Positions 53,371 to 63,100 of a DNA stretch of 64,000 nt are shown here, one piece after another (within the stretch, counting starts at the first letter, position 1; each line of letters starts with the position of its first letter). The position numbers were made by a program, and so were the translations under genes. This DNA is from Nocardia seriolae NBRC 15557. GTDB lineage: Bacteria > Actinomycetota > Actinomycetes > Mycobacteriales > Mycobacteriaceae. The stretch covers positions 62,001 through 126,000 of the forward strand of contig NZ_BJWY01000002.1 of assembly GCF_007990715.1 (NCBI RefSeq), written 5' to 3'. The notes beneath the pieces were generated by a model that was not told the DNA's origin, did no database searches, and saw only the letters and a list, made by a program, of their open reading frames with translations.

Positions 53371-54711
53371 TCAGCGCAGCACTCGATCCAGGGCGTCGAC
53401 CGCCTCGTCGAGTTCGGCCGCGGTGACGGTGAGGGGCGGGCGGAAGCGGATACCGCGGTCGCCGGTGCCGAGGATGAGGATGTGCTCCTCCTCGCGCAGG
53501 CGGGTTACCACCTCGTTGCGCAACTCGGGGGTGGCCAGGGTGATGGCGCACATCAGGCCGCGACCTCGGGGGTCGGTGACTTCCGCATGGGCGGTGGACA
53601 ATTCGGTCAAGCGGGTGAGCAGGTGGGTGCCGAGATCGCGGACTCGGGAGACCAGGTGCTCGTGCTCCACGACCTCGAGGACGCGCCGCGCCCGGACCAT
53701 GTCGGCGAGGTTGCCGCCCCAGGTGGAGTTGAGGCGAGAGCTGACATGGAAGACGTTGTCGAAGACCTCGTCGACGCGACCGCCCGCCATGATGCCGCAG
53801 ACCTGGGTCTTCTTCCCGAAGGCGACGATGTCGGGCTCCAGGCCGAGCTGCTGGTAGGCCCAGGTGGTGCCGGTCATGCCGACGCCGGTCTGCACCTCGT
53901 CGAGGATGAACAGGGCGTCGTTGGCGTGGCAGAGCTCCTGGATCGAGCGCAGGAATTCCGGGCGCAGATGCCGGTCGCCGCCCTCGCCTTGAATCGGCTC
54001 GGCAATGAAACACGCTATGTCGTGCGGGTTTTCGGCGAAGGCGCGGCGGGCCTGGTCCAACGCGTGCGCCTCGGCGGCCTCGATGTCGGGGTGATCCGGT
54101 CCGATATAAGGGGTGTCGATGCGCGGCCAGTCGAACTTGGGGAAGCGCGCGGTCTTGACCGGGTCGGTGTTGGTGAGCGAGAGCGTGTATCCGGTGCGGC
54201 CGTGGAAGGCTCCGGTCAGGTGCAGCACCTTGGTGCCGAGTTCCGGTGCGCGCCCGTGCATTTCATTGTGGCGCGACTTCCAGTCGAAGGCGGTCTTGAG
54301 GGCGTTCTCGACCGCGAGGCCGCCGCCGTCGATGAAGAACAGGTGCGGTAGTCGCGGATCGCCCAGCACGCGCACGAAAGTGTCCACGAAGCGCGCCATT
54401 TCGACGGTGTAGACGTCGGAGTTGCTGGGCTTGTTGAGCGCCGCGGCGGTGAGGTTGGCCAGGAAGTGCTTGTCGCCGAGCAGGGCCGGATGGTTCATGC
54501 CGAGCGTGGAGGAGGCGAAGAAGCCGAACATGTCGAGGTACGCCGTGCCGTCGCGGGCGTCCACGAGTCGGCGCCCGCGCGATTTGCGCAGATCAAGTAC
54601 CAGGTCGAAGCCGTCGGCGAGAATGCTCGCGGACAGGATCTCATGCACCCGGGCGGGGGTGACCAGTGTGGTTTCGGCTGCCGCCCCGAGCCGATCGAGT
54701 TCGAGGGTCAC
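53371..54711 (-). CDS. lat: L-lysine 6-transaminase
   Basis: A 446-residue class III PLP aminotransferase. FIDGGGLAVENALKTAFDWK, IAEPIQGEGGDRHLRPEFL and DEVQTGVGMTG are typical; the PLP lysine is in DIVAFGKKTQVCG (near 299). It removes the epsilon-amino group of lysine, giving piperideine-6-carboxylate, the step before Pcd. GTG 54711. The lat-lrpA-pcd grouping matches mycobacteria. A 101-bp spacer to lrpA contains two operator-like dyads. Confidence 0.96.
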   Translation of the reverse strand: MTLELDRLGAAAETTLVTPARVHEILSASILADGFDLVLDLRKSRGRRLVDARDGTAYLDMFGFFASSTLGMNHPALLGDKHFLANLTAAALNKPSNSDVYTVEMARFVDTFVRVLGDPRLPHLFFIDGGGLAVENALKTAFDWKSRHNEMHGRAPELGTKVLHLTGAFHGRTGYTLSLTNTDPVKTARFPKFDWPRIDTPYIGPDHPDIEAAEAHALDQARRAFAENPHDIACFIAEPIQGEGGDRHLRPEFLRSIQELCHANDALFILDEVQTGVGMTGTTWAYQQLGLEPDIVAFGKKTQVCGIMAGGRVDEVFDNVFHVSSRLNSTWGGNLADMVRARRVLEVVEHEHLVSRVRDLGTHLLTRLTELSTAHAEVTDPRGRGLMCAITLATPELRNEVVTRLREEEHILILGTGDRGIRFRPPLTVTAAELDEAVDALDRVLR

Positions 54712-54720
54712 GCCACCCAG

Positions 54721-54768
54721 CGTAAATGAACTTTTACGGCCAGGACCGTAAGTTCCGAAAAGTTTACG
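54721..54768. promoter_or_regulatory. Two Lrp-type dyads upstream of lat
   Basis: CGTAAATGAACTTTTACG (54721-54738; perfect CGTAAA/TTTACG arms) and a second dyad CGTAA ... TTACG (54747-54768) lie 10-57 bases upstream of the lat GTG. AT-rich, tandem, and next to lrpA, they fit LrpA control of lat, which is established in Mycobacterium tuberculosis. Confidence 0.65.
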
Positions 54769-54812
54769 AGCGAGACCGGGCTGTCACCTGAATGTCTGCG
54801 GCCTACTCGGCT

Positions 54813-55265
54813 CTACTTGTCATAGAATGTCTGCAGGATGATGGTGCTACGGGTCCGGACATTGGCCGTCGCCCGGATCTCCTGCAGTAGTTGTTCCAGA
54901 TGCCTCGGCGAGGCCACCCGCACCATCAGCATGTAGCTTTCGTCGCCCGCCACCGAGTGGCAGGCCTCGATGCCCGGAATGTGCTGCAGCAGTGCGGGTG
55001 CGTCATCGGGCTGCGACGGGTCGAGAGGAGTGATCGCGACGAAGGCCGACAGCATCTGCCCCAACGCCTCGGGATCGACATTCGCCGTGTAGCCGCGAAT
55101 CACGCCCCGCGCCTCGAGGCGCCGCACCCGAGACTGCACCGCGGACACCGAAAGGTTCGCCTTCTCCGCCAGATTGGACAGGGTGGCGCGACCATCGGCA
55201 ATCAGCTCACGGATCAGCAGTCGATCGATGTCGTCGAGTACGGGTTTCGCCGGTGTATCCGCCAT
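54813..55265 (-). CDS. lrpA: Lrp/AsnC family regulator
   Basis: A 150-residue feast/famine regulator. HTH: ATLSNLAEKANLSVSAVQSRVRRLEARGVI; RAM domain: AFVAITPLDPS ... IPGIEACHSVAGDESYMLMVRVAS. It is divergent from pcd (59-bp gap) and upstream of lat on the same strand, the position of mycobacterial LrpA, which controls lat in starvation. ATG 55265. Confidence 0.94.
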   Translation of the reverse strand: MADTPAKPVLDDIDRLLIRELIADGRATLSNLAEKANLSVSAVQSRVRRLEARGVIRGYTANVDPEALGQMLSAFVAITPLDPSQPDDAPALLQHIPGIEACHSVAGDESYMLMVRVASPRHLEQLLQEIRATANVRTRSTIILQTFYDK

Positions 55266-55323
55266 CAGCGAAGGCTAACGCAGCGAACCGCACTCGGTGC
55301 CGGAACCCAACCTGGAGCATGTA

Positions 55324-56853
55324 ATGAGTCACGCACTGTCAGACCTGGCGAACAGTGAGCTACGTGAGCGGGCGGAAAACCTGCTGCGTCGGCTGGGTGT
55401 CGAACCGCCCGCGCCGGGTGAACTCGCGGCGCGCACCCCGATCACCGGCGGTGAGCTGATCAGCCTGCGCCCGAGCGATTCCGCCGAGGTGGAGTCCGCC
55501 ATCGCGCGCGCCCACGCGGCGTTCCGGGGCTGGCGGACGGTGCCCGCGCCGCAGCGGGCGGGAGTGGTGCGGCGACTCGCGGCCCTGCTCACCGAGCATC
55601 AGGACGAACTGGGCGAACTCGTCACCCTCGAGGCGGGCAAGATCGGGCCGGAGGCGCGCGGCGAGGTCCAGGAGATGATCGATGTCTGCGAGTTCGCCAT
55701 CGGGCTCTCGCGGCAGCTGTACGGGAAGACCATGCCCTCGGAGCGGCCCGGGCATCGGCTCATGGAGACCTGGCATCCGCTCGGGGTGGTCGGGGTGATC
55801 TCGGCGTTCAACTTCCCGGTCGCGGTGTGGGCGTGGAATACCGCCATTGCGCTGGTGTGCGGGGACACGGTGGTGTGGAAGCCGTCGGAGGCGACGCCGT
55901 TGACCGCGCTGGCCTGTCACGCGCTGCTGCGGCGGGCGGCGCTGGAGGTGGGCGCGGATCCCGAAGTGCACCAGTTGATTCAGGGCGCGGCGACGGTCGG
56001 CGAGCAGCTGGTCGACGATCCGCGGGTGGCCCTGGTGAGCGCCACCGGGTCGGTCCGGATGGGTCAGCTGGTCGCGCCGCGGGTGGCGGCCCGGTTCGGG
56101 CGTTGCCTGCTGGAGCTGGGCGGGAACAACGCGGCCATCGTGACGCCGTCGGCGGATCTGGAGTTGGCCACGCGGGGAATCGTTTTCGCGGCGGCGGGCA
56201 CGGCCGGACAGCGGTGCACGACGCTGCGGCGGCTGATCGCCCACGTGGATGTCGCAGGGCCGCTGCTGGATCGGATTTCGGCCGCGTATCGCCAACTGCG
56301 AGTGGGTAACCCGCTCGAGGAAGGCGTTCTCGTCGGCCCGCTCGTCAATGAACGGGCCTACGAGGGCATGCGGACGGCGCTGGACAAGGCGCTGGCCGAC
56401 GGTGGCGAATTGGTCTGCGGTGGTGAGCGAGTCGAGGGGCCGGGCGAGAACGCCTTCTATGTCCGGCCCGCCATTGTGCGCATGCCCGCGCAGACCGCGG
56501 TGGTACGGGAGGAGACCTTCGCGCCGATCCTCTACGTGCTGACCTACCACGATCTGGATGCGGCCATCGAGCTGCACAACGCTGTGCCGCAGGGGCTTTC
56601 GTCGTCGATCTTCACCCAGAACCAGCGCGAGGCCGAGCGGTTCCTGGCCGCCGACGGGTCGGACTGCGGCATCGCCAATGTCAATATCGGCACCTCGGGG
56701 GCCGAGATCGGCGGGGCATTCGGCGGCGAGAAGCAGACGGGTGGCGGCCGGGAATCCGGGTCGGATTCCTGGAAGGCGTATATGCGCCGGGCAACCAATA
56801 CCGTCAACTACTCCACCGAACTGCCGCTGGCGCAGGGCATTCGGTTCGAGTGA
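55324..56853 (+). CDS. pcd: Piperideine-6-carboxylate dehydrogenase
   Basis: A 509-residue aldehyde dehydrogenase. Catalytic Cys in FAAAGTAGQRCTTLRRLIAH, catalytic Glu in LLELGGNNAAIV, and the cofactor region SAFNFPVAVWAWNTAIALVCGDTVVWKPSE. It oxidises piperideine-6-carboxylate (2-aminoadipate semialdehyde) from Lat to 2-aminoadipate. ATG 55324 with GGAG upstream. Its stop abuts the convergent SDR stop. Confidence 0.95.
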   Translation: MSHALSDLANSELRERAENLLRRLGVEPPAPGELAARTPITGGELISLRPSDSAEVESAIARAHAAFRGWRTVPAPQRAGVVRRLAALLTEHQDELGELVTLEAGKIGPEARGEVQEMIDVCEFAIGLSRQLYGKTMPSERPGHRLMETWHPLGVVGVISAFNFPVAVWAWNTAIALVCGDTVVWKPSEATPLTALACHALLRRAALEVGADPEVHQLIQGAATVGEQLVDDPRVALVSATGSVRMGQLVAPRVAARFGRCLLELGGNNAAIVTPSADLELATRGIVFAAAGTAGQRCTTLRRLIAHVDVAGPLLDRISAAYRQLRVGNPLEEGVLVGPLVNERAYEGMRTALDKALADGGELVCGGERVEGPGENAFYVRPAIVRMPAQTAVVREETFAPILYVLTYHDLDAAIELHNAVPQGLSSSIFTQNQREAERFLAADGSDCGIANVNIGTSGAEIGGAFGGEKQTGGGRESGSDSWKAYMRRATNTVNYSTELPLAQGIRFE

Positions 56854-57699
56854 TCAGTCCTCGGCGGTGATGGCGCGCACCTGCTCCTCGTAGCGGGCCC
56901 GGACCTGCTCGTCGGCGGGGTGCAGGGCGCGGTCGCCGTTGAAGAGCCTGCGCACCAGGCGCACCGCGGGCTCGGGGGCGGCGGCCAGGGCTACATCGGT
57001 GGGGCCCAGGTAGTTCGGGACGGCGACCTCGGCGCGGCGGGTGCGCACCGTGCCGAGGATGGCCTCGGCCACGTCCTCTGGATCGACGGTCGGCATGCCG
57101 CCGCCGAGGGCCATGCCCGAGGACAGGCGGGTGCGCACGGCCGAGGGCATCACGCAGGAGACGCTTACGCCGTGCGGCGCGAACTCCAGACGCGTTGCGG
57201 CGGAAAGGCCGACGGCGGCGAACTTGCTGGCGTTGTAGACGGCCAGACCGGCGAGCGGGATCTTGCCCGCCAGCGAGGCCACGTTCACGACGTGGCCGTG
57301 GCCGCGATCGATCATGCCGGGGACCACGGCGCGCATGCCGTGGATGAGGCCCCAGACATTGACGTCGATGGTGGTGTGGCCCACCGCGTCCGGCTCGTCG
57401 AGGAAGGATCCGGCGGGCATGACACCGGCGTTGTTGACCAGGATGTCGATGCGGCCGAAGTCGGCGACGGCCTTGTCCCACTGGCCGCGGTCACGCACGT
57501 CGAGCTCGAATGCTTCGGCTCCCAATGCGGCCGCGGCGGCCTGGGCGGCGGCGGTGTCCACATCGGCGATGGCGACCTGCGCGCCCTTGCTCGCGAACAG
57601 TTCGGCGGTGCACTGGCCGATGCCGCGGCCAGCGCCGGTGATGAGGACCCGCGCGCCGTCGAGATCGATTGCGGGGTAGTTGTTTCCGAGGATGCTCAT
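56854..57699 (-). CDS. Short-chain dehydrogenase/reductase
   Basis: A 281-residue SDR. Cofactor loop TGAGRGIG near 21-28; NNAGVMPAG; catalytic Ser in NVASLAGK and Tyr-Lys in AVYNASKFAAVG. The C-terminus is long and charged, as in several lipid-acting SDRs. GGGAG supports ATG 57699. It is coupled to the patatin gene upstream by a four-base overlap (57696-57699), which suggests a shared lipid pathway. Confidence 0.93.
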   Translation of the reverse strand: MSILGNNYPAIDLDGARVLITGAGRGIGQCTAELFASKGAQVAIADVDTAAAQAAAAALGAEAFELDVRDRGQWDKAVADFGRIDILVNNAGVMPAGSFLDEPDAVGHTTIDVNVWGLIHGMRAVVPGMIDRGHGHVVNVASLAGKIPLAGLAVYNASKFAAVGLSAATRLEFAPHGVSVSCVMPSAVRTRLSSGMALGGGMPTVDPEDVAEAILGTVRTRRAEVAVPNYLGPTDVALAAAPEPAVRLVRRLFNGDRALHPADEQVRARYEEQVRAITAED

Positions 57700-58655
57700 G
57701 CGAATTCTCCCTGCTCGACCTGGCGACGGGTGCTGCCCAGGCTGTGTTCGAAGGTGGCGAGGCGGCGGCGGCCGTCCATGAAATTGGGGCCCATGACCAC
57801 GAGGTCCTCGGCGGTGGCGTCGATGCGCAGCACCTTGGTTCCGGCGGCGCGCAACAACGCGATCTCGGCATCGAGCTTCTCGCTCATGCGGTTTCGCAGC
57901 TGACGCTCGAGGAAGTGCCCGGCGCTGGTGACGGGCAGGCGGTCGGTGGAGGCCATCGGGGTGATCACCACGACCTCGTCGAGCTCGGCCGGGATGAGCA
58001 GGTCGGCCGAGGCGGTGGAGGCCGCGCCGCCGTCGATGAAGTGGCGGCCCGCGATCTCGACGGCCGGGACCCAACCCGGGACCGCCCACGAAGCCCGCAG
58101 GGCCACACCCAGATTCGCGTCCGGTGCGGAGGGTGCGCCGAAGGGCACCCGCTCGCCGGTGGCATTGTCCATGGCCACCAGCCACGTCGCGGGATGCCGG
58201 ACCCGCTCGCGGCCGGGGTTCAGGCGCTCGGCGAGACGCTGGAGCCAGGCCGTGTCGCCGCCCCCTTGCGGCAGCAACCCGCTGCCCGCAGTGAGCAGGG
58301 CGTGACCATTTCCCGGGCGGGACAACAGTTCCCGGGCCGCACGGGCGGGCGCGCCCAGGCGCGGACGGGGCAGCGGCGGAAATCGGCCGGGCTCCGAACG
58401 CATGTGGGCGGTGAGGATCGGGTTCGCGGAGGTGCCGCGCTGCATGGCGACCAGTTCGTCCACGCCGATGCCGCTGCCCAGCATGGTCAGCGCCTCCGCC
58501 CCGGCCGAGGTGCCGATCATGACGTCGGCGGTGCGCGGATCCCAGTCCAGTACCTCGTGCACGGCCGCCAGGGCGGCGACGATCCAGGCCATGCCGACGG
58601 TGCCACCGCACCCGATGGCTAGGCCACGTCGCTGTGACCCGTTCCTGTTACTCAT
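57696..58655 (-). CDS. Patatin-like phospholipase
   Basis: A 319-residue serine lipase. The oxyanion loop is GCGGTVGMAW (GGG-type, near 16-25), the nucleophile is in VMIGTSAGAEAL (GTSAG, near 51), and the dyad Asp in HFIDGGAASTAS (DGG near 207). It likely deacylates phospho- or glycolipids. ATG 58655; a GTG at 58667 would add four residues. Divergent from the TetR gene with a palindrome between; co-transcribed with the SDR gene. Confidence 0.91.
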   Translation of the reverse strand: MSNRNGSQRRGLAIGCGGTVGMAWIVAALAAVHEVLDWDPRTADVMIGTSAGAEALTMLGSGIGVDELVAMQRGTSANPILTAHMRSEPGRFPPLPRPRLGAPARAARELLSRPGNGHALLTAGSGLLPQGGGDTAWLQRLAERLNPGRERVRHPATWLVAMDNATGERVPFGAPSAPDANLGVALRASWAVPGWVPAVEIAGRHFIDGGAASTASADLLIPAELDEVVVITPMASTDRLPVTSAGHFLERQLRNRMSEKLDAEIALLRAAGTKVLRIDATAEDLVVMGPNFMDGRRRLATFEHSLGSTRRQVEQGEFA

Positions 58656-58680
58656 GGTTTCGAACACTAGCAGTATTCAC

Positions 58681-58693
58681 ATACCGCCGGTAT
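58681..58693. promoter_or_regulatory. Operator-like palindrome ATACCGCCGGTAT
   Basis: Perfect 5-base arms with GCC centre, in the 63-bp divergent spacer between the patatin and TetR genes, 26 bases from one start and 26 from the other. Confidence 0.5.
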
Positions 58694-58718
58694 CCCAAAT
58701 CCTGGAGTACATAGAATC

Positions 58719-59372
58719 GTGGCCATGGCACGACTGACCAGGACCGAGAGCCAGGCCCGCACCCGCTCCGACCTGCTCGCGACCGCGCGCGAGATGTTCC
58801 TGACAGACGGGTACGCCAAGACCAGTCTGGAGCGGGTCGCCGAGGAGGCGGGGTACTCCAAGGGCGCGGTCTACTCCAACTTCAAGACCAAATCGGCGCT
58901 CTGCCTCGAGGTGCTCGGGCTCATTCACGAGACCAAGTTCGCCGAGCTGAGCGACCTGCTCGACGGGGACGACGCCCTCGACGTCCGGATGGAACGCTTC
59001 CAGGGCTGGGCCGAACGCACCCTCGGCGATGTCGGCTGGACGCTGCTGGAATTCGAGTTCGCCATCGTGGCCCGCGACGACGCGGACCTACAGGCCGCGC
59101 TGGTGTCCAGCCTGTCCATGATGCGGGGGGCCGCGGCCGCTCAGCTGCAAGCGCTGGCCGACTCCATGGGACTGGTGCTGCCCATGTCGGCCGAAGACTC
59201 GGCCACCACGATCCTGAGTCTCAGCCTGGGCCTTGGCATTCAGCGCGCCGTGGACCCCGGCATCTCCGCCGGGCTGATCACCGATGCGGTGCGGGCCATG
59301 CTGGCGGCAGCGCGGCCGGTCAGCGGAAGTGCAGCGTCCATTCGCCGCGATAGTTCAGGCGGGTCACGCTGA
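58719..59372 (+). CDS. TetR family regulator
   Basis: A 217-residue regulator with HTH TSLERVAEEAGYSKGAVYSNFKTKSALCLEVL. GGAG at 58704-58707 suits the GTG at 58719 better than ATG 58725. Likely represses the patatin-SDR operon and itself through the palindrome. The 3' end overlaps the convergent phosphatase gene by 53 bp. Confidence 0.92.
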   Translation: MAMARLTRTESQARTRSDLLATAREMFLTDGYAKTSLERVAEEAGYSKGAVYSNFKTKSALCLEVLGLIHETKFAELSDLLDGDDALDVRMERFQGWAERTLGDVGWTLLEFEFAIVARDDADLQAALVSSLSMMRGAAAAQLQALADSMGLVLPMSAEDSATTILSLSLGLGIQRAVDPGISAGLITDAVRAMLAAARPVSGSAASIRRDSSGGSR

Positions 59373-59862
59373 CCGGGGGAACGTCTATGCGCCAGAACGA
59401 CTTCGCGGGCGCGTCGAGAGCGACCAGCAGGGCGGAGCGGATGACGGCCGGGTGGGTGATGGCAATGGTGGGCTCGCCGTCGAGGGCGATATCGGCGAGC
59501 CACTCACCGGTGCGCTCGATGACATCCACGACCGCCTCGCCGCCGTGGCCGCGGTAGCCGGGGTCGGTGAGCCAGAGGTAGAGGTCTTCCTTGGGGACCG
59601 ACAGGAGTTCGCCGCCGCGCCAGGCTCCGGCGTCCAGGTCGCGTAGTCGATCGTCCTCGTCGCCCATCAGGCCCATGAGGGCGGCGGTTTCGACGGTGCG
59701 GCGCTCGGGGGCGGTGATCACCCGTGCGGCGTTCAACCGGCCGCAGGCGGAGACGGCGCGGCGACCCGCTTCCGTCAGCGGTTCGTCGACCGGGAATCGT
59801 GCTCTGCGCATCGCCTCGGTCATGCCGTGACTGACCAAGTCGAGCCGGAGCACATTCTGCAC
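59320..59862 (-). CDS. Histidine phosphatase family protein
   Basis: A 180-residue protein related to phosphoglycerate mutase. The N-terminal motif LDLVSHGMTEAMRRARFP replaces the usual Arg-His-Gly with Ser-His-Gly; the nucleophilic His is kept. Later elements AARVITAPERRTVETAALMG, LDAGAWRGG and IAITHPAVIRSALL (second catalytic His) are present. Starts GTG 59862 or 59853; upstream frame looks non-coding. The 291-bp gap to lhr shows no clear feature. Confidence 0.82.
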   Translation of the reverse strand: MQNVLRLDLVSHGMTEAMRRARFPVDEPLTEAGRRAVSACGRLNAARVITAPERRTVETAALMGLMGDEDDRLRDLDAGAWRGGELLSVPKEDLYLWLTDPGYRGHGGEAVVDVIERTGEWLADIALDGEPTIAITHPAVIRSALLVALDAPAKSFWRIDVPPVSVTRLNYRGEWTLHFR

Positions 59863-60153
59863 GGTCCGAAGCCTACGCGCGGTGCCGTGTGCCGCATCCC
59901 CGATTGCCCGCCCTTCGCTCTCGTCCCGTGGAGTACCCCGCATCGGTCCCCTACCTCGCCCGGAACCCGGACGCCACGAATGACCGAGTTGCCCGGGCGA
60001 ATCCCGGAAATCGGGCATGTCGGGGAAGTCCGACCGGTCTGTAGTCCCTAATGGAAGCCATTACGCCGATCTTCGGGTTGAGCCGGGACCCGAATCCGCC
60101 CCCGCGCGGACCGGGTGCCCGAGTCTGTCGGTGGGCGGGTGCAGACTGAGGCC

Positions 60154-63100
60154 ATGGATCGGTTCTCGCCTGCGACCAGAGCGTGGTTCGACGGTGCGTT
60201 TCCCGCGCCGACGGCCGCGCAACTGGGGGCGTGGGAATCGATCGCGGCGGGGCAGCACACGCTGGTGATCGCGCCCACGGGGTCGGGTAAGACGCTCTCC
60301 GCATTTCTTTGGGCCATCGATCGGCTGGCCACCCGGGAGCCGGGGACTGTGCCGAACAAGACAGAGGCAGGCCCGCGCAAGACCTCGGTGCTCTATATCT
60401 CGCCGCTCAAGGCGCTGGCGGTGGACGTCGAGCGGAATCTGCGGGCGCCGCTGGTGGGGATCACGCAGACGGCCAAGCGGCTGGGGGTGGACGCGCCCGA
60501 GATTCGGGTGGGGGTGCGGTCCGGGGATACCAGCGCGGCGGATCGGCGGAGCATGCAGCGCACGCCGCCGGACATTCTGATCACCACGCCGGAGTCGCTG
60601 TTCCTGATGCTGACCTCGGCGGCGCGGGAGACGCTGAGCGGGGTGCACACCGTCATCGTGGACGAGGTGCACGCCATCGCGGGGTCCAAACGCGGTGCGC
60701 ACCTGGCGCTTTCGCTGGCCCGCTTGGATCTGCTCCGCTCCGCCTCCCCGCACTTCGAGCGGCCCGCCCAGCGGATCGGGCTGTCGGCGACGGTGCGGCC
60801 GGCGCCGGAGGTGGGGCGATTCCTGGTCGGGAGCGCGCCGATCAGCATCGTGTCGCCGCCCGCGCCCAAGACCTTCGATCTGTCGGTGCGGGTGCCGGTG
60901 GCGGACATGACCGAACCCGATGCGGGCGCGGAGGATTCGGATCAGCCGGGGTCGATCTGGCCGCACGTGGACGAGGCGATCGTGGATCTGGTGCTCGAGC
61001 ACCGGTCGTCGATCGTGTTCGCGAATTCGCGGCGGCTCTCGGAGCGGCTCACCGCGCGATTGAACGAGGCGTACGCGGCGCGCATCGGGGAGGCGGTGGA
61101 CACCGAGCACGCGCCGCCCGCACAGCTGGGGGCGGCCACCGAGGTGATCCACGGTGCCACAACGCTTCTGGCGCGCGCCCACCACGGCTCGGTGAGCAAG
61201 GAACAGCGGGCGCTCATCGAGGACGATCTCAAGAGCGGGCGGCTGCGCTGCGTCGTCGCCACCAGCAGCCTCGAACTCGGCATCGATATGGGCGCGGTGG
61301 AATTGGTGGTGCAGGTGGAGGCCCCGCCGTCGGTCGCCTCCGGACTGCAACGGGTGGGCCGCGCCGGACACCAGGTCGGCGAGATCTCGCGCGGCGTCAT
61401 CTTCCCCAAGCACCGCACCGATGTCATCCACTGCGCGGTGGCGTCCCAGCGCATGACGGCCGGGCAGATCGAGGAACTCCAGGTGCCCGCGCATCCGCTC
61501 GACATCCTCGCCCAGCAGACCGTGGCGGCCTGCGCGCTGGAGCCGATCGACGCCGACGCCTGGTTCGACACCGTACGCGGCACGGGAAGCTATGCGGCAC
61601 TCCCCCGTTCGGCCTACGAGTCCGTACTTGACCTGCTCGCGGGCCGCTATCCCTCCGACGAATTCGCCGAACTGCGGCCGCGCATCGTCTGGGATCGCGA
61701 CGCGGGCACCCTCACCGGGCGGCCCGGTGCGCAACGCCTGGCGGTGACCTCCGGTGGCGCGATTCCCGATCGTGGACTCTTCCCGGTCTTCATGGTCGGC
61801 GAAAAGGCTTCCCGGGTAGGTGAACTCGACGAGGAGATGGTCTACGAGTCGCGGGTGGGCGATGCCTTCGCCCTGGGCGCGACCAGCTGGCGGATCGAGG
61901 GGATCACCTTCGACCGGGTGCTGGTGACGCCGGCGTTCGGGCTCCCGGGCCGACTCCCCTTCTGGCACGGCGACTCCCTCGGCCGCCCCGCCGAATTGGG
62001 TGCGGCGCTTGGCGAATTCGTGCGGCACGCCGGTCAAGAGCTCGAGAAGAAGAAGCGGTCGCCGGGATCCGAGGTCGAAACCGTCTCGCTGCAAGGCGGA
62101 TTGGACGAGAACGCGACCGCGAATCTGGTGGCGCTGCTCGCCGAGCAGCGGGAGGCGACCGGGCAGTTGCCGACGGACAAGACGCTGCTGGTCGAGCGGT
62201 TCCGGGATGAGCTGGGTGACTGGCGGGTGGTTCTGCATTCGCCCTACGGGTTGCCGGTGCATGCGCCGTGGGCGTTGGCGGTGGGGGCTCGGCTGCGCGA
62301 GCGGTTCGGGGTGGACGCCGCGCCCACGCCGTCGGATGACGGGATCGTGGTGCGGTTGCCCGACACCACCGATGATCCACCGGGGGCGGAGTTGTTCGTG
62401 TTCGAGACCGACGAGATCGATGATCTGGTGACCGAACAGGTCGGGGGGTCGGCGCTTTTCGCCTCGCGGTTCCGGGAGTGCGCGGCGCGGGCGCTGCTGC
62501 TGCCGCGGCGGGATCCGGGAAAGCGGGCGCCGCTGTGGCAGCAGCGGCAGCGGGCGGCGCAGCTGCTGGACGTGGCGCGCAAGTTCCCGGAGTTCCCGAT
62601 TCTGCTGGAGACCGTGCGCGAATGTCTCCAGGACGTGTACGACCTGCCGTCGCTGCGGGAGCTGCTGGGCCGGGTGGCGCGGCGGCAGGTGCGGCTGGTC
62701 GAAGTGGAGACCGCCGCGCCGTCGCCGTTCGCGAATTCGCTGCTGTTCGACTACATCGGGCAGTTCATGTACGAGGGCGATTCGCCGCTGGCCGAGCGGC
62801 GGGCGGCGGCGCTGTCGCTGGACTCCAGCCTGCTGGCTGAGTTGCTCGGACGGGTGGAACTGCGCGAGCTGCTGGATCCGGCGGTGCTGGAGCAGACCGA
62901 GCGGGAATTGCAGCGGGTCACACCCGAGCGGCAGGCGCGGGATATGGAGGGGCTGGCCGATCTACTGCGACTGCTCGGGCCTGTCACCGCAGAAGAGGCC
63001 GGTGAGCGGTGTGTGGCCGATCCGCGGGAGTGGTTCGCGGAGCTGGTGAAAGCGCATCGGGCGCTGGAGGTTTCCTTCGCCGGTTCGCGGTGGTGGGTGG

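Noticed and set aside
60061..62262. Long minus-strand frame opposite the first part of lhr
   Set aside because: Arg/Gly/His-rich shadow with no domain; the plus strand encodes an unbroken Lhr helicase with all motifs.
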